Part shown: in pieces, positions 6,770-13,444 of the stretch
How positions within the stretch are numbered: position 1 is the stretch's first letter
Layout of the letters: every line of letters starts with the position of its first letter
DNA from: Terriglobia bacterium
GTDB lineage: Bacteria > Acidobacteriota > Terriglobia > UBA7540
Assembly: GCA_030040295.1 (NCBI GenBank)
Contig: JASHTZ010000236.1
Location: 1-13,444, forward strand
Length of the DNA: 13,444 nucleotides
Reading direction: 5' to 3'
Program-made: the position numbers and the translations under genes
Notes under the pieces: generated by a model
Database searches by the model: none
Told to the model about the DNA's origin: nothing
The model's input: the letters and a program-made list of their open reading frames with translations, nothing else

Positions 6770-7621
6770 TCAGAATAACGCAGGCCGGATTGGCCGCGCG
6801 GTCGCCTGGTCCGTGTGCAGCACGCAATCGGGATGGCCTTGCAGCAGGGTGGAAGGGTATTCGACCCGCGGTTCATCCAGCAGCGAGATGCGGAAAACGG
6901 CCCGATGGCGTTCTCCTCCCCCCAGAAACAGGCGGATGCGCCGGGCCGCCAGAATGTCGCGCATGCCGAGGGTGACGGCCATGGGCGGAATCATGTCGCT
7001 GCTTCCGCCCGCGCAACTAATGCTTTGCACCACAATCGAATCATCGCCCAGCGCCACCACGCGCGTGCGCGATTCGCGGAACTGCGCAATTGAGACGCGG
7101 TTCCAGCGTGAGATGGGTGGATCGTTGAAGGCCACGTGCCCGTGGTAGCCGATCCCGCCGTAGCAGGTGTCCACGCCCCCCGCGGCTGCGATCTGCCGGC
7201 TGATCTCATCGGGATTGAAGGGGTTCGGGAAGTGCGTATTCCCGGGCTCGGGCCGCAATTCGGGATTGAGCTTTTCAAAAACCTGGTGGCGCATGAAACC
7301 CTCGAAGCTCAGCGGATGATCGATGGAGAGCGGCCGGCCCTCCCAATCCAGGAACTCATCCATTTGAAAAGTGATTGCGCGCTTCCAACTGATTTGCTCG
7401 CGATTACAGATTTCCACCAGCCGGAAATACTGGGCCACCGGGCCCACGGGAAGAATCCAGCGTGTAGGCTTACTCTTCTGGTTGTTCATGTGAAGCTCGG
7501 CGGCCATGGAGCGCGCGAAATATTCCATCATTTCGGGAATCGATGGGAAAAGGCGCACCCCCATCTTTCCCCGCTGCACAAGGTCATCAACGGGCAAGGC
7601 AAGAATCTCTGCAAGCGTCAT
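6770..7621 (-). CDS. Divergent glucosamine-6-phosphate deaminase/isomerase-like protein
   Basis: This 283-residue protein has the fold signatures of NagB, which converts glucosamine-6-phosphate to fructose-6-phosphate and ammonia: FQMDEF (D88, matching E. coli D72), DHPLSFEGFM, GGIGYHGHVAFNDP, then PPMAVTLGMRDILAARRIRL and GGGERHRAVF. Key positions differ. Against the E. coli motif GGVGNDGHIAFNEP, catalytic D141 is His160 and E148 is Asp167, while H143 is kept as His162. The phosphate-loop region is LPVGPVAQY instead of the usual LPTGSTP-like sequence, and the later phosphate-binding Lys region is altered. The product may act on another, perhaps unphosphorylated, amino sugar, or may not be a deaminase. 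It starts at ATG 7621, with GGAGG 13 bases upstream, 33 bp behind the amidohydrolase stop; the two form a probable operon. Family membership is sure, substrate is not. Confidence 0.82.
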   Translation of the reverse strand: MTLAEILALPVDDLVQRGKMGVRLFPSIPEMMEYFARSMAAELHMNNQKSKPTRWILPVGPVAQYFRLVEICNREQISWKRAITFQMDEFLDWEGRPLSIDHPLSFEGFMRHQVFEKLNPELRPEPGNTHFPNPFNPDEISRQIAAAGGVDTCYGGIGYHGHVAFNDPPISRWNRVSIAQFRESRTRVVALGDDSIVVQSISCAGGSSDMIPPMAVTLGMRDILAARRIRLFLGGGERHRAVFRISLLDEPRVEYPSTLLQGHPDCVLHTDQATARPIRPALF

Positions 7622-7654
7622 GGGGAATTCAAAACCTCCGCGGGGGATTGGCTC

Positions 7655-8437
7655 TCAAGGTGTGAGATGAAGCAAGCGGGCCGCCGTGCCGCCGTAAATG
7701 GAGTCCATCGTGGCTTGGTCCAGGTTGAGCGGTTCGAAGATCCTGTCATGGATTTCCTTTCCGGCGGCAAGTTCTTCAACCTTCAGAATATCCGTGCCGA
7801 AAACCACTTTCTTCCACGCGCCGGGCCAGAAGAAGTGATAACGGTAAAAGTCCGGACCTTTGTTGGCGCGCCAGCCGCCCCAACAGGCGCCGGTCAGGTC
7901 AACGTAATAGTTGGGATGAATGCGCGCCATCATGGAGGCCTCTTCGTGCCAGGGCGCTCCCAAGTGGGCGCCGACGATATTGAGCCCGGGAAAGCTTCGC
8001 GCCACGGCGTCCAGCCGCGCCGGCGTCATTTTTGCTGAACTCACCTGCCGCTCCCGCTCACCGGCGGTTCGCATCACGATGCCGGTGTGAAACAGAACGG
8101 GCAGATTGTGGTGTTCCATGCGTTCATAGAGCGGAAAGTAGGCGGGGTCATCGTAAGGCGCGAGGGGGTTGATGATCTTGATGCCTTTGAAGCCCTGTCG
8201 CACGAACTCATCCACCACGCCCGGCGAGTCGACGCCAAGCCGCACGTGCGCAAGACCAATGATCTTCTGGGGAAATTGCTCGAAGGCCGCGCGCACCTCC
8301 GCGTTGCTCACGTGCCCGAATTCCTCGCCCGCCGAGCACAAACAGATGCGATCGATTCCCACCTTGGGCAGCGCCTCGATCAGCCGCGGAAGGAAATTTT
8401 CCTGACGGGCATAATGCGCGTGAAAGTCGATGACCAA
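7655..8437 (-). CDS. Amidohydrolase family (amidohydrolase-2, metal-dependent TIM barrel) protein
   Basis: With a TTG start at 8437 this is a 260-residue cytoplasmic enzyme, probably a metal-dependent hydrolase or decarboxylase-like member of the amidohydrolase superfamily. Metal-site motifs are all present in order: DFHAHY (H6, H8), VLFHTG (H117), VGAHLG (H158) and VFGTD (D216). GFKGIKI on the third or fourth strand is also typical. The TTG is preceded by gaggagg at an eight-base spacing, and family members normally begin just before the D-x-H-x-H strand. The frame extends to an ATG at 8515 giving 286 residues, but the extra MIPPGLWHNIPPC segment is unlike the family and has no Shine-Dalgarno. 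The deaminase-like gene follows 33 bp downstream. A gene set for isomerase and lactonase diverges on the other side. Substrate unknown. Confidence 0.85.
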   Translation of the reverse strand: MVIDFHAHYARQENFLPRLIEALPKVGIDRICLCSAGEEFGHVSNAEVRAAFEQFPQKIIGLAHVRLGVDSPGVVDEFVRQGFKGIKIINPLAPYDDPAYFPLYERMEHHNLPVLFHTGIVMRTAGERERQVSSAKMTPARLDAVARSFPGLNIVGAHLGAPWHEEASMMARIHPNYYVDLTGACWGGWRANKGPDFYRYHFFWPGAWKKVVFGTDILKVEELAAGKEIHDRIFEPLNLDQATMDSIYGGTAARLLHLTP

Positions 8438-8637
8438 AGCCCGTGCCTCCTCTCCACACCAACTTTCGGCGTCCCGGCAAGGGGGAATATTATGCCACAG
8501 CCCCGGAGGAATCATGATGAACCCAGAAGATGGAAATCCTTGACTTGTTCAGAAGCGTGATATCTCATAAACAACTCTTGGGGCTTGGGAATTCGCCAGG
8601 ACTTCACATTTGGGCCTGCCCCAACGCGGGGGATCCA
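8438..8637. promoter_or_regulatory. Divergent intergenic region between amidohydrolase and isomerase genes
   Basis: Two gene pairs point away from this ~200-bp spacer, so both promoters should lie here and joint regulation is possible. No regulator gene is adjacent. No clear -35/-10 pair or operator dyad was recognised. Confidence 0.35.
8446..8452 (-). promoter_or_regulatory. Shine-Dalgarno that decides the amidohydrolase TTG start
   Basis: On the minus strand gaggagg stands eight bases before the TTG at 8437. It is the strongest ribosome-binding site in the window, and no other start codon in this frame has one. Confidence 0.6.
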
Positions 8638-9564
8638 ATGAAGTTTAATCGTCGAAGATTCATTAAAGCTTGTCCAGGACTATTGGGATTGGCGGGCGCG
8701 GCGCAATGGACCTGTGCGGCAAAGCCGAGCCGGGCGGAAAGATTGAGCATCGGCGCGCAGACCAACACTTTTGGAGTGCCCATCGAAGGATATGACCACC
8801 TGCTCTCCATACTGGACACGTTGGCCGGCTTGGGCTACCAGGGTTTTGAGACCAATCAACGGAGTCTGGCTCCCTACGCCGATCGTGCCGCTGAACTTCG
8901 AAAAGCATTTGAAGCGCACCATGTTCCCTTGATTGCTCCCCACTCCGGCGGAAGGCTGGGGCTGCTTAGCAAGGACGAGACGGTTACGGAATTGGAACGC
9001 CTCCACCAGATTGCCGGATGGGCCGCCCAAATGGGAGCGAAGTACATGATCTTTAGTGGCGCAAAACTTAGCGAAAAAGATGGGAAGCTCGATTTGGAGC
9101 AGGTCCATCAAAGAATGGACGGGCTGAATCGGCTGGGGCAAATTTGCCGGCAGGAAGGCCTTCAGCTTTGCTATCACAACGAAATCCAGGACTTCGCCAA
9201 TCAACCTCCGGAGATGAGCTTTCTCCTCCACGAGACGGATGCTCACCTGGTTCGGCTCTGTCTTGATGTGGGAAATGGTCTTGGCCACGGGGAAGATCCA
9301 GGACCGTTCTCGGCTCAGCACTACAAACGCATCGCCATGTATCACCTCAAGGACGTCAAGCTGGATGAGAAGGGTACGAGGGTGCCCACGGACCTGGGCG
9401 CCGGCTCCATCGATCTGCGGGCGGTGGTTGCACCCCTCCTGAAAAGCGATTGGCGGGGATGGATTACGGTTGAACGTGAATCCAATTACCCGCACTCCGC
9501 GGAAAATCCGGAACAGTTGCTGAAACAATGCCGCGAGTATGTGCGGCAAATTGTGGGAGTCTAG
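8638..9564 (+). CDS. Tat-exported sugar phosphate isomerase/epimerase-like TIM-barrel protein
   Basis: This 308-residue protein belongs to the xylose-isomerase-like TIM-barrel (AP endonuclease 2) family, whose members isomerise, epimerise or dehydrate sugars and cyclitols. The N-terminus MKFNRRRFIKACPGLLGLAG is a twin-arginine signal; export of a folded, probably metal-loaded protein follows, with a likely cut near residue 30. Barrel motifs: GYQGFETNQ (E71), LIAPHSGG, LCYHNEIQDF (H180, E182), RLCLDVGNG (D210), YHLKDVK (H236, K238, D239) and WITVERE (E279), consistent with a divalent-metal site. The ATG at 8638 has ggggga just upstream and starts the Tat signal exactly; the frame opens earlier, at 8530, but the added 36 residues would bury the signal. 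The lactonase gene follows 66 bp downstream. Substrate unknown; many acidobacterial paralogues are uncharacterised. Confidence 0.87.
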   Translation: MKFNRRRFIKACPGLLGLAGAAQWTCAAKPSRAERLSIGAQTNTFGVPIEGYDHLLSILDTLAGLGYQGFETNQRSLAPYADRAAELRKAFEAHHVPLIAPHSGGRLGLLSKDETVTELERLHQIAGWAAQMGAKYMIFSGAKLSEKDGKLDLEQVHQRMDGLNRLGQICRQEGLQLCYHNEIQDFANQPPEMSFLLHETDAHLVRLCLDVGNGLGHGEDPGPFSAQHYKRIAMYHLKDVKLDEKGTRVPTDLGAGSIDLRAVVAPLLKSDWRGWITVERESNYPHSAENPEQLLKQCREYVRQIVGV

Positions 9565-9619
9565 ATTAACTCCGGGAAATAGAATTTGAAAAAGTGGCGG
9601 CGCTCTCTCATGGTTTTTC

Positions 9620-9625
9620 GAAGGA
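9620..9625 (+). promoter_or_regulatory. Shine-Dalgarno favouring the GTG start of the lactonase gene
   Basis: gaagga lies five bases before the GTG at 9631. The alternatives, ATG at 9610 and TTG at 9586, have no comparable site. Confidence 0.45.
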
Positions 9626-9630
9626 CGCGC

Positions 9631-10848
9631 GTGAACCTGTATCAACCGCCGGGAAAGGCAAGGTTGGTTAAGAAACTGGCGGCTACTGCAACTGTATTGG
9701 TGGTGGTCGGCCTGATTGCAGCTTTGCTGACGCGCGGGGAAGGGAAGCCTCTGCTGCCCGCGGATTACTTCGTTTACGTGGGAACATTCACTGCCCCGGC
9801 AACGCCGCCAGAACCGCCCCGGCCGTCCTCAAGCAAGGGCATCTACGTTTTTGACTTTCACACGGCCACGGATGAATTGACTCCGCTGGGCCTTGCGGCG
9901 GAGACTTTCAGCCCCTCATTTCTTGCCGTCCACCCCAACCAGCGATTCCTCTACGCGGTCGTAAACGGACCAAACGGTGCGGTCCGCTCCTTCGCCATTA
10001 ATTCGAAGACCGGCAAGCTGACTCTGTTAAATGAAGTCGCATCGCATGGTGACAATCCTTGTTTTCTGGACGTTGATCGCCGGGGGAAGGATATTCTGGT
10101 TGCAAATTACACGAACGGCAGCGTTGCCGTGCTTCCTATCAAACCGGACGGCCGATTGGGTGAGGCGACCTCGGTGGTTCAGCATTCCGGTTCCAGCATC
10201 GATGCGAAACGCCAGGAGGGCCCGCACGCTCACATGATCAGCACGTCCCCGGACGACCGCTTCGCATTGGCCGCTGATCTGGGATTGGACAAAATTCTCG
10301 TCTACCGCTTCGACGCAGATCGGGGAAGCTTGGTGGGAAACATTCCTGCCTACGCCACGTTGAAACCGGGATCGGGGCCGCGCCACTTTTGTTTTCATCC
10401 CTCGGGCAAATACGTCTACGTCGTCAGTGAGATGGCCGCCACGGTGACGGTTTTCGGGTTTGATCCTATTTCAGGGGCTTTGAGTGCGCTCCAGACCGTT
10501 TCCACGTTGCCGCCCGGGTACGCCAAAGGGAATTCCGGCGCGGAGATTGAGGTGCTCCCCAACGGCAGGTTTCTCTACGCTTCGAATCGGGGGCTGAACA
10601 GCATCGCGGTCTTCGCGATCGACCCTGAGAAGGGAACGCTCACGCAGGTGGAGCAGGCATTGACGCAAGGGAAAGGTCCGCGCGCCTTCGAAATCGATCC
10701 CACGGGCTCATTTCTGTTCGCCGCCAATCAGATCTCCGAAAACATGACGATCTTCAGAATCGATCCGTCAACCGGGCGCTTGACGCCAATCGGCCAGGTA
10801 AATGTGCCCGTACCTGCCGCTGTGAAGTTTGTGGCCCGCCCTTCGTGA
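9631..10848 (+). CDS. Lactonase family seven-bladed beta-propeller (6-phosphogluconolactonase-like), membrane-anchored
   Basis: From the GTG at 9631 this is 405 residues. The lactonase (YbhE/Pgl-like) family includes 6-phosphogluconolactonase and muconate-cycloisomerase-like propellers. A basic head (KARLVKK) and one hydrophobic helix at ~16-33 (LAATATVLVVVGLIAALL) are not followed by an obvious cleavage site, so the propeller is probably anchored on the periplasmic side. Blades begin with DYFVYVGTFT, then repeated units such as FLAVHPNQRFLYAV, CFLDVDRRGKDILVANY, HFCFHPSGKYVYVV, IEVLPNGRFLYASNRG and FEIDPTGSFLFAANQ. The family signature RQEGPHAHM, with H199 and H201, and DLGLDKILVYRFD is intact. 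An ATG at 9610 adds seven residues. Being extracytoplasmic, it is unlikely to serve the cytoplasmic pentose phosphate pathway; a sugar lactone made outside the cytoplasm is the natural guess, given the exported isomerase gene 66 bp upstream. Confidence 0.87.
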   Translation: MNLYQPPGKARLVKKLAATATVLVVVGLIAALLTRGEGKPLLPADYFVYVGTFTAPATPPEPPRPSSSKGIYVFDFHTATDELTPLGLAAETFSPSFLAVHPNQRFLYAVVNGPNGAVRSFAINSKTGKLTLLNEVASHGDNPCFLDVDRRGKDILVANYTNGSVAVLPIKPDGRLGEATSVVQHSGSSIDAKRQEGPHAHMISTSPDDRFALAADLGLDKILVYRFDADRGSLVGNIPAYATLKPGSGPRHFCFHPSGKYVYVVSEMAATVTVFGFDPISGALSALQTVSTLPPGYAKGNSGAEIEVLPNGRFLYASNRGLNSIAVFAIDPEKGTLTQVEQALTQGKGPRAFEIDPTGSFLFAANQISENMTIFRIDPSTGRLTPIGQVNVPVPAAVKFVARPS

Positions 10849-10887
10849 ATGAGCAGGTTCCACATTGGAATTTCACCTGCCACTCAT
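10849..10887. terminator. Possible 3'-end hairpin of the lactonase gene
   Basis: atgag-caggt (10849-10858) pairs with acctg-cca-ctcat (10875-10887), ten pairs with a three-base bulge, directly after the stop codon. No T-run follows, so it would need to work by another mechanism or only protect the transcript end. Confidence 0.25.
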
Positions 10888-10983
10888 CGCTCCTCAATCA
10901 GGAAAACCGGCAAAAATGTCTTGGCGAGTCTGCACATGGTTACCTCGATTAAGATGGATTGCAGCCGGCGATCAATCGCAAAT

Positions 10984-10999
10984 GGGGCGAGTCTGCCCC
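10984..10999 (-). terminator. Possible short hairpin after the alpha-mannosidase gene
   Basis: ggggc and gcccc, separated by six bases, lie immediately past the mannosidase stop codon. On the minus strand only attt follows, so intrinsic termination is weakly supported. The 11-mer ggcgagtctgc inside it also occurs at 10923-10933. Confidence 0.22.
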
Positions 11000-11000
11000 T

Positions 11001-13444
11001 TCACACGCGCCGTGGTGGCGCCATGCCCGCTACGTCATGGAAATCCACTTTGACCGACTTGATCTCGTACCGCCCGATAGGCGCCGTGATCTCCGATCCT
11101 CCTGATTGGAGGGGAAGAGCGCCTTCTTGGTTCTCCATCAAGTTGGTCTGGGCCGCTCCCGTGGCAGCTCGCGGCAGGGTCAGCTGGATCGTAGAGTCCT
11201 TTCCCTCGAACTCGAAGAATCGGAAGATGAGCGAACTGCTGTCCTCCGCTCTCTTGATCGCGGTCAGGATTACATTTGCCGGCTCAATCTGAACAAAAGA
11301 GTGGGAGGGGCGAAGTGATCCTGAGTGCGGTTCCGCAGGGTGGGCGAATAGGGGATAGTTCAGCTCAAAACCCTGGCGCTCCGTGCCGGCGTCCCGCCAG
11401 TCTCCCGCGTGTGGGTACATCGAATAGGTGAAATCGTGCGGCCCCTGGTCGGCATACAAGTCGCGCGAATCGGTGCTCGGGACGGGCGAGATGGGGGAAC
11501 GCAGCAGGGTGAGCCGAAGGGTGCTTTTTTCCACCGTGTCGTATCCGTATTTGCAGTTATTCAGCAGGCTGAAACCGCGGCCATTCTCCGTAAGATCTCC
11601 CCAGCGCTGCGCGCACACTTCAAAATGCGCTTCCTGAGCGGCCAGCGCATCGTATTCCTTCAAGTGTTTCATAATCAGCGTCGCTTCGGTGAAGGGGACG
11701 GGCGGCTTACCCGGCACGTGCGGGATGGCTGGCCGCTCGATGGTTCCGTAGGGGATTTCGTAAGTGGCGTTCAAAGGCGCGATGGCCAGGGGGAACGCCA
11801 CTTTCAGCATCGTCTCCTGCTCGTGCCAATCGGCGTGCATGTTTACATCCGCGCGAGCGATTCCCGGGTAGACGCAAATGTCCTGGGTGAAGGAGGAATT
11901 CCTGAAATTCTTCTTGATGCGCACCACCGCCCGCACCGGAGTGTTCTCCACAAGCTTCACTTCTTCGGCTTCCAGCAGTTCCTGTTTGGTCTGCTGGTAG
12001 GGCCAGCCGATGTTCCAGGCTTCTTCGGATTTCGTTTTGTCAACGAAAGTCTCCAGAAGATTTCCCTTGCTTCCCTCCCGCAGGATGTTGGTTCCATCCT
12101 TTTTACACACGAGACTTGTGACGCACCCTGTCGTCGAATCGACATCGAGGCTAAGAAACTCGTTCTCCAGCCTGAGTCCGCTCACCCGGAGACTTGAAGC
12201 GGCGGCGCGCGGACTCTCCGTCGCGGCCACGTGAAAAACCTTGTACCCGAGGGAAGGAATCCCGCGCGCCAGGAACCGGACCCGGACGGTATTTGTCGCG
12301 CCCTGCCGGGAAACTTCCGCCGAGGGCATCACGTGGCCCTCCGGATCGCTCACCTCGATCTTGGCCACCGGCCCCGCAAATTGCACTTCCACTTCCGCAA
12401 GGTCGGTCCGCTCCCAGCTCAGGGGATTGAACACCACCACCGGCGTGCCCGGTCCCCGTGTGTCCACGCTTGCTGCAAGGTGGCGAAGCGAATCTTCCAG
12501 TTCCGGCGTCATCGCGTCGTGCACAAACTCCAGACTCTCGGCTTCGTCGTGGAAGTTGACGTGAATGCCCGTTCCGGCCATCTGATCGTGGAACTGGTTG
12601 AAACAGACCCGCCGCCAGCAGTCTTCCAATTTCCACTGCGGGTACAGACGGCCGCCCAGCATGGCCAGCGAGCAGAACTTTTCCGAGTTGAGCAGCAGTT
12701 CTTCGCTGCGGCGCATCCGCCGCTTCGTTTCCGCCATGGTCGTATAGGTGCCACGATGGTGCTGGAAATAGAGTTCGCTCTTCCAGACAGGAAGATTCAG
12801 GTTGGCCAGGTTTCTATTAACATCATCGAAGAAAGATTGCGCGGTGCCGAGCTTCAAATTGGGGAACGCGGCCTTGGGTGATTTCTGCCAACGCACCGCG
12901 GCATCCAGCATCTGGCGAGTTGGTCCACCGCCATGGTCGCCCACTCCATAAAGCTGCATCTGTTCCTTGAAGCCCGAACTCAGCGGCGTGTTACGAGCGA
13001 TGTTTTCCGAGCATTGCACGACGTTGATTCTGTTTCCCAAACCTTGAGGAAAGAACGTGAGCACCCGGCTGCCATCGGGCGCCTCCCACTGAAAGAGTTT
13101 ATGAGGGAAAGGCGTCGTGTCGTTCGCGGCGAGCTTGGTGGTGACGAAATAGTCCACTCCCGACCGCTTGTAAATCTGCGCCAGTTGCCAGCTATAGCCG
13201 AAGGAATCCGGATTCCACCCGATCCGGACATCCACGCCGAACTTTTGCTGAAAGTAGTGCTTGCCCGTCAGAAGCTGGCGGACCAGGGACTCACCGCACG
13301 GAATATTCAGATCGGGCTCGACCCACATGCCCCCCACAATCTCCCACCGGCCGTCCTTTACCCGCTTCTGGATCTCCTCGAATTCCGGGGGATAATACCT
13401 CTCAAGCCAGAGGAAATCCTGGGCGGAGGATTGGGTGTAGGTGA
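11001..13444 (-). CDS. Glycoside hydrolase family 38 alpha-mannosidase, N-terminal part missing (runs off the right edge)
   Basis: About 814 C-terminal residues are present; the frame is open to the right edge, so the start lies outside and the GTG at 13337 is internal. Counting from the first full codon in the window: TYTQSSAQDFLWLE opens it, then GRWEIVGGMWVEPDLNIPCGESLVRQ (~30-55), and GWNPDSFGYSW with D79 as the expected nucleophile and zinc ligand. GVGDHGGGPT (~166-175), ELYFQHHRGTYTT (~223-235) and FNQFHDQMAGTGIH, with zinc-binding His285, follow. The remaining 500 residues form the beta-sandwich domains usual for the family. Retaining alpha-mannosidases of this family trim alpha-mannosides by an Asp nucleophile with a zinc ion. 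The N-terminal H-x-D zinc motif, and any signal peptide, are outside the window, so the cell location cannot be judged. It converges on the lactonase gene with a 152-bp spacer. Confidence 0.93.
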   Translation of the reverse strand, partial: TYTQSSAQDFLWLERYYPPEFEEIQKRVKDGRWEIVGGMWVEPDLNIPCGESLVRQLLTGKHYFQQKFGVDVRIGWNPDSFGYSWQLAQIYKRSGVDYFVTTKLAANDTTPFPHKLFQWEAPDGSRVLTFFPQGLGNRINVVQCSENIARNTPLSSGFKEQMQLYGVGDHGGGPTRQMLDAAVRWQKSPKAAFPNLKLGTAQSFFDDVNRNLANLNLPVWKSELYFQHHRGTYTTMAETKRRMRRSEELLLNSEKFCSLAMLGGRLYPQWKLEDCWRRVCFNQFHDQMAGTGIHVNFHDEAESLEFVHDAMTPELEDSLRHLAASVDTRGPGTPVVVFNPLSWERTDLAEVEVQFAGPVAKIEVSDPEGHVMPSAEVSRQGATNTVRVRFLARGIPSLGYKVFHVAATESPRAAASSLRVSGLRLENEFLSLDVDSTTGCVTSLVCKKDGTNILREGSKGNLLETFVDKTKSEEAWNIGWPYQQTKQELLEAEEVKLVENTPVRAVVRIKKNFRNSSFTQDICVYPGIARADVNMHADWHEQETMLKVAFPLAIAPLNATYEIPYGTIERPAIPHVPGKPPVPFTEATLIMKHLKEYDALAAQEAHFEVCAQRWGDLTENGRGFSLLNNCKYGYDTVEKSTLRLTLLRSPISPVPSTDSRDLYADQGPHDFTYSMYPHAGDWRDAGTERQGFELNYPLFAHPAEPHSGSLRPSHSFVQIEPANVILTAIKRAEDSSSLIFRFFEFEGKDSTIQLTLPRAATGAAQTNLMENQEGALPLQSGGSEITAPIGRYEIKSVKVDFHDVAGMAPPRRV

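Noticed and set aside
6741..6770. Hairpin ttggc/gccaa next to a T/A run as terminator of the deaminase-like gene
   Set aside because: On the minus-strand transcript the run following the stem is A rather than T, so it has the wrong polarity for an intrinsic terminator.
7136..8038. 300-codon plus-strand open frame
   Set aside because: It spans the reverse of both the deaminase-like and amidohydrolase genes, which have complete family motifs.
10849..11292. 147-codon plus-strand frame starting right after the lactonase stop
   Set aside because: Most of it is antisense to the alpha-mannosidase C-terminus, and the protein sequence has no recognisable features.
11409..12881. Long plus-strand frames (262 and 216 codons)
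   Set aside because: They are shadows of the GH38 alpha-mannosidase gene on the opposite strand in GC-rich DNA.
6770..13444. A natural-product, defence or toxin-antitoxin system
   Set aside because: All genes here are assignable to sugar-related enzyme families; no synthase, nuclease, toxin or antitoxin motif was seen.

Overview
The window reads as chromosomal DNA of a soil-type bacterium, most likely an Acidobacteriota member. The main reason is a 1193-residue Oar-type TonB-dependent receptor with an N-terminal carboxypeptidase-regulatory-like domain, a protein class greatly expanded in that phylum. Sugar-processing enzymes and GC-rich interspersed palindromes fit the same picture. This is inference from gene content; no composition statistics or database searches were run.

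Layout. At the left edge a truncated minus-strand gene for an exported WD40/PD40-like protein (1-333) follows a minus-strand Nudix hydrolase gene (389-793). Divergent from these is the TonB-dependent receptor (975-4556), ending in a terminator-like hairpin. A 428-bp gap carries a palindromic repeat and a second perfect hairpin. Next is a small membrane-anchored GGDEF diguanylate cyclase (4985-5821). A 948-bp gene-free stretch follows. It holds a second palindrome, an AT-rich cluster of four unexplained direct repeats (core acatcgtagg), a half copy of the palindrome, and a CACAGAGG-type inverted repeat.

The right half concerns sugars. On the minus strand an amidohydrolase (7655-8437) and a divergent glucosamine-6-phosphate deaminase-like protein (6770-7621) form a probable two-gene operon. 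Facing away from it on the plus strand, a Tat-exported sugar isomerase/epimerase-like protein (8638-9564) is followed by a membrane-anchored lactonase-fold beta-propeller (9631-10848). A GH38 alpha-mannosidase (11001 to beyond the right edge, minus strand) converges on the lactonase gene.

How they may work together. Mannosidase, isomerase/epimerase, lactonase, deaminase-like and amidohydrolase genes within 7 kb suggest handling of an unusual sugar or glycan, partly outside the cytoplasm, but no substrate can be read from the sequence. The most noteworthy signals are three. The deaminase-like enzyme has altered catalytic and phosphate-binding positions. The 40/50/132-bp-spaced direct-repeat cluster has no assigned function. 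The palindromic element family occurs in one complete, one internally shortened and one half copy. No tRNA, rRNA, transposase, CRISPR array or phage gene was recognised.
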